A stretch of 53,401 nucleotides of DNA from Rubrivivax sp. Lineage in GTDB: Bacteria > Pseudomonadota > Gammaproteobacteria > Burkholderiales > Burkholderiaceae_C. This document shows, one piece after another, positions 45,485 to 53,401 of this stretch (positions within the stretch are counted from its first letter, which is position 1; each line of letters begins with the position of its first letter). The DNA is taken from the NCBI GenBank assembly GCA_016789955.1, contig JAEUPB010000070.1, forward strand, positions 1-53,401, given 5' to 3'. The position numbers and the translations under genes were made by a program. The notes beneath the pieces were generated by a model. The model saw nothing but the letters and a program-made list of their open reading frames with translations, did no database searches and had not been told where the DNA came from.

Positions 45485-45856
45485 ATGCGACACAAGAAAT
45501 CCGGCCCGAACCGCAGCCACCGCGTGGCGGACCAGATCCAGCGCGACGTGGCCACGCTCATCCGCGAGTTGAAGGACCCGCGGGTGGGCATGGTCACGAT
45601 CAACGCGGTGGAGGTCTCGCCCGACTATGCACATGCGCAGGTGTATTTCTCGGTGCTGGTCGGCGAGCCGGCCGAGAGCGAGGCCGCGCTGAACGAGGCG
45701 GCCGGCTGGCTGCGCAACAGCCTCTTCAAGATGCTGGCGATCCACACCGTGCCCACGCTGCACTTCCACTTCGACCGCACTACCGAGCGCGCGGCCGACC
45801 TGACGGCGCTGATCAACCGCGCCAACGCGACGCGCGCGAAGGACGACGACGCATGA
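45485..45856 (+). CDS. rbfA: 30S ribosome-binding factor A
   Basis: A 123-aa KH-fold protein for late 30S maturation and cold adaptation. Recognisable parts are [14 protein letters not shown] near the N-terminus, [20 protein letters not shown], and [15 protein letters not shown] precedes the ATG at 45485; an upstream in-frame start at 45422 would run through the hairpin and is unlikely. The stop overlaps the truB start (ATGA). Confidence 0.95.
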   Translation: MRHKKSGPNRSHRVADQIQRDVATLIRELKDPRVGMVTINAVEVSPDYAHAQVYFSVLVGEPAESEAALNEAAGWLRNSLFKMLAIHTVPTLHFHFDRTTERAADLTALINRANATRAKDDDA

Positions 45857-46770
45857 CGCAGGCCCGCGTGCCGCGCCGCGCCCTGCATGGCGTGCTGCTG
45901 CTCGACAAGCCGCTGGGCTGGTCGAGCAACGACGCGCTGCAGAAGGTCAAGGGCCTGCTGCGAGCGGAGAAGGGCGGCCACACCGGCACGCTCGATCCGC
46001 TGGCCACCGGGCTGCTGCCGCTGTGCTTCGGTGCGGCCACCAAGTTCGCGCAGGCGAGCCTGGACGCTGACAAGCGCTACGAAGCCACGCTGCACCTGGG
46101 CTGCCGCACCACCACCGGCGACCGCGAGAGCGAGGTGGTCGAGGAGCGCCCGGTGGACTTCGGCCGCGAGCGCATCGACGAGATGCTCGCCTCGTTGCGC
46201 GGCCCGCAGCGCCAGCGTCCGCCGATGCACTCCGCGCTGAAGGTGCAGGGCCGCGCCCTGTACGAGTACGCGCGTGCCGGCATCGAGGTCGAACGCGAGC
46301 CGCGCGACGTGACCCTCCATGCCATCGACAGGCTCGCCTGGCAGCCGCCCATGCTCACGATCGACGTGCGTTGCTCCAAGGGCACCTACGTGCGCACGCT
46401 CGCCGAGGACATCGGCGCGGCGCTCGGCTGCGGCGCGCACCTGGCCGCGCTGCGGCGCACCGGCAGCGGCGCGCTCGACGTGGCCGACGCGATCACCATC
46501 GACGCGCTGCAGGCGCTGTCCGACGGCGCACGCACCGCGCGGCTGCTGCCCCCCGACGTGCTGGTCGGCGGCTGGCCGGCGGTCAGCCTCGAACCCGACG
46601 ACGCAGGCCGCTTCCTGTGCGGCCTGCGCCGACGCACGGGGCTTGCCGATGCCGCTACCGTGCGCGTGTACGGCAGCGGTGCCTTTCTCGGCAGCGCCCA
46701 CATCACCGCCGGTGAACTCATCCCTGACCGGCTGCTCAGCCCCACCGAGGTCGAGGCGCTGGCCGCCTGA
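45853..46770 (+). CDS. truB: tRNA pseudouridine(55) synthase
   Basis: A 305-aa enzyme that makes pseudouridine 55 in the T-loop of tRNAs. It has the motif [15 protein letters not shown] with the catalytic Asp near residue 47, the preceding K-P-L-G-W-S-S-N, a Y-E-A-T-L-H-L-G strand, and [15 protein letters not shown]. The C-terminal PUA-like part is present. It overlaps rbfA by 4 bp and is followed by typA after 9 bp, so the operon probably continues. Confidence 0.96.
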   Translation: MTQARVPRRALHGVLLLDKPLGWSSNDALQKVKGLLRAEKGGHTGTLDPLATGLLPLCFGAATKFAQASLDADKRYEATLHLGCRTTTGDRESEVVEERPVDFGRERIDEMLASLRGPQRQRPPMHSALKVQGRALYEYARAGIEVEREPRDVTLHAIDRLAWQPPMLTIDVRCSKGTYVRTLAEDIGAALGCGAHLAALRRTGSGALDVADAITIDALQALSDGARTARLLPPDVLVGGWPAVSLEPDDAGRFLCGLRRRTGLADAATVRVYGSGAFLGSAHITAGELIPDRLLSPTEVEALAA

Positions 46771-46779
46771 CGAAACCCC

Positions 46780-48609
<1,830 letters not shown>

Positions 48610-48615
48610 TCCGAG

Positions 48616-49512
48616 ATGACGTTCCGGATCGACCACCGCCGTGCGGTGTGGATGATGGTCGCCGCCGCGACGATGTGGAGCATCGCCGGGGTCGTGACGC
48701 GGCAGCTCGAGGTGGCGCGCGGCTTCGAGGTGACGTTCTGGCGCAGCGCGTTCAATGCCCTCGCGCTGGTCGGCCTGCTGTCGTGGCTGCGCGGGCCGGG
48801 CGAGCTGTGGCGCTCGATTGCCGGCGGCGGGCGTGCGCTGTGGCTCTCGGGCGTGTGCTGGTGCGTGATGTTCACCGCCTTCATGCTGGCCATCACGCTG
48901 ACCACCGTGGCCAATGTGCTGATCACGCTGGCGGTGGGGCCGCTGTTCACGTCACTGGCCGCGCGCGTCGTGCTCGGTCACCGGCTGGCACCGCGCACGT
49001 GGATGGCGATCCTGCTGGCGGGCATCGGCATCGCATGGATGTACGGTCGCGAGGTCAGCGGCGCCGAGCCGCGGCACGTGATGGGCACGCTGATCGCGCT
49101 GGCGGTGCCGGTGGCCGCCGCGGTGAACTGGACGCTGCTGCAGTACCTGCGCACCCGCGCCGAGCCCGCAGGCGACATGCTGCCCGCAGTGCTGATCGGT
49201 GCGCTGCTGTCGTCGGCGATCACGCTGCCGCTGTCGGTGCCGTTCGGCGCCTCGGGGGCCGATGTCGGCTGGCTGGCGCTGCTGGGCGTGGTGCAGCTGG
49301 CGATCCCCTGCCTGATCGCCGTGGCAGCCTCGAAGGTGCTGCCGGCGCCCGAGATCTCGCTGATGGCGCTGCTCGAGGTGGTGCTGGGCGTTCTGTGGGC
49401 GTGGCTCGGTGCCGGCGAGGCGCCGAGCGTGGCAGTGCTGGGCGGCGGTGCGCTGGTGCTCGGTGCACTGGTGTTCAACGAGGTGCTGGCGTTGCGCGAG
49501 CCGGCGCGCTGA
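48616..49512 (+). CDS. DMT-superfamily (EamA) transporter
   Basis: A 298-aa inner-membrane protein made of two EamA repeats, with ten predicted hydrophobic helices. The first repeat has A-A-A-T-M-W-S-I-A-G-V-V-T-R and F-W-R-S-A-F-N-A-L; the second ends P-E-I-S-L-M-A-L-L-E-V-V-L-G-V-L-W-A-W, the classic EamA endpoint. Such proteins export or import metabolites such as amino acids, but the substrate cannot be read from sequence. It starts 6 bp after typA and may ride on the same transcript. Confidence 0.9.
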   Translation: MTFRIDHRRAVWMMVAAATMWSIAGVVTRQLEVARGFEVTFWRSAFNALALVGLLSWLRGPGELWRSIAGGGRALWLSGVCWCVMFTAFMLAITLTTVANVLITLAVGPLFTSLAARVVLGHRLAPRTWMAILLAGIGIAWMYGREVSGAEPRHVMGTLIALAVPVAAAVNWTLLQYLRTRAEPAGDMLPAVLIGALLSSAITLPLSVPFGASGADVGWLALLGVVQLAIPCLIAVAASKVLPAPEISLMALLEVVLGVLWAWLGAGEAPSVAVLGGGALVLGALVFNEVLALREPAR

Positions 49513-49602
49513 CGCCTATCGCGCGACGCAATCCCCCGCGCCGGATGCCGTCACTCGGCGTTCGGGCATCGTGTGCGGTCCCATCGTTCTGCAGGATCCT
49601 TG

Positions 49603-50292
49603 ATGACCCGACGACGACTCACCCCCATGCCGGCCCTCCTGGCCAGTGCCGCCGTGTTCGCGGGCGGCTGTGCCGGACTGCCGGAAGCCCGCGTGCCGGT
49701 GCCACCGGAACTTCAGAGTCTCGCGCCCGAGCGCATCACAGGCCTCGGCGGCGGCCGCTCGGGATCCCTGGCCCTGTCGGGGCTCACCGGCCGGTACGAG
49801 CGTTCAGCCGATCGGCTCACGCTCTTCGATCTCGTCTCGCGTGATCGCGCCGGCGTCTCCCTCGCGACGCAAGATGCACAGGGCCGCAGCACCACGATGA
49901 GCTGCCGAGGTGCGCAGACCGAGGTCTCCGCCGGTGTGATCGCGGCGAGCGCGCGGCCCTGGCGCTACACCTGCACCTCGAGCGGCGCGTTGCAAGGCGA
50001 GCTCACGCTGGAAGGGCAACGGGCCGCCGCCGCCACGCGCGACGAGCGTCGGGGCAGCTGGAACGCCCCGGGCGCCCGGCTGGAGCTGCGATCGTTGCAC
50101 CAGTGGGAGGGCGCGGTGCTGCCAGTGCCGCAGCCGGTGGGCTACGTCGTGCTGGACGCGGGGCGTCCCGTAGGCCTGCTGGAACTGAACGGCCCTGCGC
50201 CGCGACTGTGGCGACCGGCTGCGGATTCACCGCTGCGGCCACACGTCACCCAGGCGTTGCTGGCGCTGGCGCTTGTGTGGGACCCGGCGTGA
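49603..50292 (+). CDS. Hypothetical lipoprotein
   Basis: A 229-aa protein of unknown function. The N-terminus (M-T-R-R-R-L-T-P-M-P-A-L-L-A-S-A-A-V-F) followed by A-G-G-C is a lipoprotein signal with a slightly unusual lipobox. The rest is rich in beta-type patterns with two Cys (in M-S-C-R-G and Y-T-C-T-S) that could form a disulphide in the periplasm. AGGA lies 8 bases before the ATG at 49603; an in-frame GTG at 49573 is less likely. I do not recognise a family. It stands alone between an EamA transporter and a WS/DGAT gene. Confidence 0.7.
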   Translation: MTRRRLTPMPALLASAAVFAGGCAGLPEARVPVPPELQSLAPERITGLGGGRSGSLALSGLTGRYERSADRLTLFDLVSRDRAGVSLATQDAQGRSTTMSCRGAQTEVSAGVIAASARPWRYTCTSSGALQGELTLEGQRAAAATRDERRGSWNAPGARLELRSLHQWEGAVLPVPQPVGYVVLDAGRPVGLLELNGPAPRLWRPAADSPLRPHVTQALLALALVWDPA

Positions 50293-50397
50293 CCCCCTCC
50301 TGCCTCGCGCGGCCGGAAGAGCAGCTATAGGGGCCATCCCGACCCCGTGCCGGGCCTCGGGCGGCCTAGCATGCACTCGACCACGACGCAGGTGCGC

Positions 50398-52020
50398 ATG
50401 AAGCAGCTCTCCGGACTCGACGCGACCTTCCTGTACCTCGAAACGCCGCAGATGCCGATGCACGTCGGCGCGCTGAACGTTTTCGAACTGCCGCCGGGCT
50501 ACAAGGGCAAGTTCGTGACCGCGCTGCGCAGGCACATGCAGCAGCGTCTGGTGCTGACGCCGGCGCTGCGCCGGCGGTTGTGGTGGATGCCGCTGAACCT
50601 GGCGAATCCGGCGTGGGTCGATGCAGAGCCCGACCTCACGCAGCACATCGTCGAGATCCGGCTGCCCAAGGGCGCCGGGCTGCCGCAGCTCGAGGACGAG
50701 GTGGCGCGCCTGCACCCGGTGCTGCTGGATCGCCGCCGTCCGCTGTGGAAGTTCCATGTCTTCGAAGGCCTCGCGCCGTCGCCCGAAGGCCGCCGCCGCG
50801 TCGCGCTGTACTCGCAGCTGCATCACGCAGCGGTCGACGGTCAGGCCGCGGTGGCGCTGGCCAACGCGATCATGGACATCGCCCCGGAAGGGCGCCGGGT
50901 CGACGCGCGTCCGTCGTCGCGCCAGAAGACCTTCCGCCTGGAGATGACCGAGATGCTGCGCGGCGTGATCGCCAACCAGGCGCAGAAGGTGGCGCAGATC
51001 GTCAAGGAGCTGCCGTCCACCGTGGGCACGCTGAAGGACGCCGCCAGCCGCGCGGCCGCGGGGTCGGCATTGCTCGGCGGCGGCGCCAAGGGCGGGCGAC
51101 CGAGCAACCTGACGCTGGCGCCGCGCACGCCGCTGAACGTTTCGGTCACCGAAGGGCGTGCGTTCGCCGCGGTCACGCTGCCGCTGCCCGAGCTGAAGGC
51201 GCTGGGCAAGGCCCACGAGGCCACGATCAACGACATGGTGCTGATGGTGTGCGGAACCGCGCTGCGCCGCTACCTCGCCAAGAAGCGGCTGCTGCCGCGC
51301 AAGTCGCTGATCGCCGCGGTCCCGATCACGCTGCGCGCGCAGGGCGACACCACCAGCGACAACCAGGCCTCGATGAGCTTCATCAGCCTGGGCACGCACA
51401 TCGCCGATCCGCTCAAGCGCCTGGCCCACGTGAAGGCCGCCAGCCGGGCGATGAAGGACACGATGGGGCCGCTCAAGGACATCCTGCCCACCGACTTCCC
51501 GTCGATGGGCGTGCCGTGGCTGATGGAGGCCGTCACAGCGCTGTACGGCCGCAGCGGCCTGGCCGACCGTATCCCGCAGGTGGCCAACGTCGTCATCTCC
51601 AACGTGCCCGGGCCGCCGGTGCCGCTGTACATGGCCGGCGCGCGCATGCTCACGAACTACCCGACGTCGATCATCGTGCACGGCATGGCGCTGAACATCA
51701 CGGTGCAGAGCTACGACCAGTCGCTGGACTTCGGCCTCATCGCCGACCTGGCCGCGATGCCCGACGTGCGTGATCTCGGCGAGGCGATGCGCATCGCCTT
51801 CGACGACATCCGCGCGCTTCCGCTGCCCGGCGACCCGCACCACGACGACACGCCGCAGGCCGCCGACCTCGTGAAGCAGGCCTCGCGCCAGGTCGGCAAG
51901 GTGATCGGCGACGCGATGGGCAAGGTGACCAAGTCGGTGGTCGGCTCCGCGGTGGATGCCGCCATCGCCGGCGTGCGCGGCACCCGCCGGGCTGCGGCAC
52001 CGGCGCGCAAGCGGCGCTGA
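50398..52020 (+). CDS. Wax ester synthase / acyl-CoA:diacylglycerol acyltransferase
   Basis: A 540-aa WS/DGAT-family O-acyltransferase that joins acyl-CoA to fatty alcohol or diacylglycerol, making storage neutral lipid. It opens L-S-G-L-D-A-T-F-L-Y-L-E-T-P, the family start. The catalytic H-H-x-x-x-D-G is L-H-H-A-A-V-D-G near residue 142. Later blocks are I-N-D-M-V-L-M-V-C-G-T-A-L-R-R-Y-L and V-I-S-N-V-P-G-P-P-V-P-L-Y. A C-terminal extension of about 70 residues is Ala/Lys/Arg-rich. Start choice between ATG 50398 and ATG 50371 rests on where family similarity begins and on an AGG before 50398. An alpha/beta hydrolase follows after 7 bp. Confidence 0.9.
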   Translation: MKQLSGLDATFLYLETPQMPMHVGALNVFELPPGYKGKFVTALRRHMQQRLVLTPALRRRLWWMPLNLANPAWVDAEPDLTQHIVEIRLPKGAGLPQLEDEVARLHPVLLDRRRPLWKFHVFEGLAPSPEGRRRVALYSQLHHAAVDGQAAVALANAIMDIAPEGRRVDARPSSRQKTFRLEMTEMLRGVIANQAQKVAQIVKELPSTVGTLKDAASRAAAGSALLGGGAKGGRPSNLTLAPRTPLNVSVTEGRAFAAVTLPLPELKALGKAHEATINDMVLMVCGTALRRYLAKKRLLPRKSLIAAVPITLRAQGDTTSDNQASMSFISLGTHIADPLKRLAHVKAASRAMKDTMGPLKDILPTDFPSMGVPWLMEAVTALYGRSGLADRIPQVANVVISNVPGPPVPLYMAGARMLTNYPTSIIVHGMALNITVQSYDQSLDFGLIADLAAMPDVRDLGEAMRIAFDDIRALPLPGDPHHDDTPQAADLVKQASRQVGKVIGDAMGKVTKSVVGSAVDAAIAGVRGTRRAAAPARKRR

Positions 52021-52027
52021 CACGCCG

Positions 52028-52912
52028 ATGCGCATCTCCGCCAACGGCCTTTCGATCGAGGTCGACGACCGCGGGCCGCCCGGCGGCGAGCCGGTGCTGC
52101 TCATCATGGGCCTGGGCATGCAGCTGATCGCCTGGCCCGACGACCTGGTGCAGATGCTCGTGTCGCGCGGCTACCGGGTGATCCGCTTCGACAACCGCGA
52201 CATGGGTCTTTCGCAGCACTTCGACGATCACGGTGTGCCCAGCATCGGATGGGCAGGCATGCGCTACGCGCTGCACCTCCCGGTGTCCGCGCCCTACAGG
52301 CTCGCCGACATGGCCCTGGACAGCGTGGGCGTGCTCGACGCGCTGGGCCTGCCCTGGGCGCATGTCTGCGGTGCCTCGATGGGCGGCATGATCGCGCAGC
52401 ACCTGGCAGTGACTCACGCTTCGCGCGTGCGCAGCCTGACGCTGATGATGACCACCTCCGGCTCGCGGCGGTTGCCGCAGCCCGCCTGGGACGTGAAGCG
52501 CGTGCTGCTGTCGCGCCCTGATCGCGGCACGCGCGAGGCCATCGTGGCGCACTACGAGAGGTTGCTGCACGTGATCGGCAGCCCCGCCTACCGCCCGGAA
52601 CCGGTGGCGCTGCGCATGAGGCTGGAGGCGATGATCGGCCGTTCGTGGCACCCGGCCGGAACGGTTCGGCAACTGCTCGCCGTGGCCGCCGACGGCGATC
52701 GGAGCGCGATGCTCGGTTCGATCCGCGTCCCCACGCACATCATCCACGGCGATGCCGACCCGTTGGTGCCGCTGCCCGCCGGGCACGACCTGCACCGCAA
52801 GATCGCCGGCGCAACGATCGACGTGGTGCCCGGAATGGGACACGACCTCCCGGCGCAGCTGCTGGAGCGCTACGCCGAGGGCATCGTCACGGTGGCGCGG
52901 CGGGCCGGCTGA
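52028..52912 (+). CDS. Alpha/beta-fold hydrolase
   Basis: A 294-aa serine hydrolase. The nucleophile elbow is G-A-S-M-G-G near residue 120; the acid Asp is in I-H-G-D-A-D-P-L-V-P near 240, and the His is in P-G-M-G-H-D near 270. The oxyanion region is L-I-M-G-L-G-M. The closest families are esterases/lipases and epoxide hydrolase-like proteins. Seven bp downstream of the WS/DGAT gene, it may act on its lipid product or on an acyl precursor (inference). No signal peptide. Confidence 0.85.
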   Translation: MRISANGLSIEVDDRGPPGGEPVLLIMGLGMQLIAWPDDLVQMLVSRGYRVIRFDNRDMGLSQHFDDHGVPSIGWAGMRYALHLPVSAPYRLADMALDSVGVLDALGLPWAHVCGASMGGMIAQHLAVTHASRVRSLTLMMTTSGSRRLPQPAWDVKRVLLSRPDRGTREAIVAHYERLLHVIGSPAYRPEPVALRMRLEAMIGRSWHPAGTVRQLLAVAADGDRSAMLGSIRVPTHIIHGDADPLVPLPAGHDLHRKIAGATIDVVPGMGHDLPAQLLERYAEGIVTVARRAG

Positions 52913-52931
52913 CCGCCAGCCGCGGACCGAG

Positions 52932-53262
52932 CTACGCTGCGCTCTTCTCCGCTTCCTCGAGCTCGACGTAGCGCTTCGCTGCGAGGTCGGCCATGCGCTT
53001 GCACAGCTCGGCCATCTCGCCGTGTGGCTGCGTGTCCTTGCCCCTCGGCTTGTAGGCCAGCAGCACCTCCTTGACCTTCTGGGTCTGGGTCTTGTACTCG
53101 GCGAAGTTCGCCTTGTGGTCCTTCGCGTGGGCCTGGATCGAGTGCAGCTTGGGCTGCAGCGACAGCTTCTTCAGCGCCTCGTCGACCTCCTTCGTCGGCT
53201 CGTCGAGCAGCGGCGTCGGGGCCTTCGCGGCGCGCTGCTTCAGCGTGAACCAGCCCGCGTAG
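52932..53262 (-). pseudogene. 3' remnant of an unidentified helical protein gene, probably cut by an insertion element
   Basis: On the minus strand a frame runs through G-W-F-T-L-K-Q-R-A-A-K to a TAG at 52932-52934, encoding about 110 charged, helix-prone residues (E-V-D-E-A-L-K-K-L-S-L, R-Y-V-E-L-E-E-A-E-K). Codon use is like the neighbouring genes. There is no start codon of the expected kind and upstream codons run into repeat sequence at 53263 onward. I do not recognise the family. It is either a gene whose 5' part lies past the IS, or one truncated by it. Confidence 0.4.
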
Positions 53263-53401
53263 TGTCCGCGCCGATCGAACTTTGACCCACCCTGCCGACT
53301 GAACTTTGACCCAGGGCTGGAAGCCGCTTCGTGATGAAGCCGGCTGTGGACAACTGTAGCTGCTTGCTCCTTTCGATCGATCGGGTTGCTGGTTTGCGCG
53401 G
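53263..53401. mobile_element. Probable insertion-sequence end (IS21-like multiple terminal repeats), incomplete
   Basis: The stretch begins TGTCCGCGCC and carries GAACTTTGACCCA twice (53277-53289 and 53301-53313) with a 24-bp period. Repeated short units near a TG terminus are typical of IS21-family ends, whose transposase binds several sites. The remaining bases to the window edge are non-coding and of lower GC. The transposase genes would lie beyond the window. Assignment to IS21 is by pattern only. Confidence 0.4.
53277..53313 (+). repeat. Two direct copies of GAACTTTGACCCA
   Basis: Identical 13-bp units at 53277-53289 and 53301-53313, separated by CCCTGCCGACT. Likely transposase-binding repeats of the adjoining element. 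Confidence 0.85.

Noticed and set aside
50325-50335. TATAGG as a -10 before the WS/DGAT gene
   Set aside because: Four of six matches only and no matching -35; too weak.

Overview
The window reads as chromosomal DNA of a high-GC betaproteobacterium of the order Burkholderiales, most like the Rubrivivax/Leptothrix/Roseateles group. The grounds are strong G/C bias at third codon positions, the gene order rimP-nusA-infB-rbfA-truB-typA, an orphan Bug/TctC binding protein in a catabolic operon, and a glucokinase/RpiR fusion of the kind known from Burkholderiales. The genus is inference. I see no tRNA, rRNA, CRISPR array or phage genes. A probable insertion-sequence end lies at the right edge.

Layout. 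1-4.4 kb: the 3' part of a PLP-dependent Arg/Lys/Orn decarboxylase, then a CoA-transferase with apparently permuted halves, divergent from a citrate synthase-like protein with an N-terminal helix-turn-helix. 4.4-11.3 kb: a five-gene sugar-acid operon (Bug-type binding protein, UxaA/GarD dehydratase, aldehyde dehydrogenase, HpaI-type aldolase, tartrate/D-malate dehydrogenase-like protein) divergent from a LysR regulator. 11.3-13.7 kb: tyrosine catabolism genes hppD and fahA. 13.9-39.1 kb: a large maltodextrin island. 39.1-48.6 kb: fabI, then the translation and ribosome-maturation operon rimP-nusA-infB-rbfA-truB followed by typA. 48.6-53.4 kb: an EamA transporter, an unknown lipoprotein, a wax-ester synthase/DGAT, an alpha/beta hydrolase, and a truncated gene next to the presumed IS end.

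The maltodextrin island is the most interesting part. It holds a pullulanase and MalQ on the minus strand; malK-malE-malF-malG, two paralogous GH13 enzymes (one exported, one cytosolic) and a metallo-beta-lactamase-fold lipoprotein on the plus strand; then on the minus strand glk, a TonB-dependent receptor, a flavin-dependent halogenase homologue and a second malE-malF-malG set without its own malK; and finally a Glk-HexR fusion regulator on the plus strand. The implied route is outer-membrane uptake by the TonB receptor, periplasmic trimming by the exported amylase and pullulanase, import by one or two ABC permeases that may share a single ATPase, cytosolic breakdown by MalQ and the second GH13 enzyme, and phosphorylation by glucokinase.

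Five copies of a 15-bp palindrome resembling the HexR operator (core TGTAGT-N3-RCTACA and variants) lie before malQ/malK, glk, the TonB receptor (two) and the glk-hexR gene. The fusion protein is therefore the obvious candidate regulator of the island. No LacI-type maltose repressor is present in the window.
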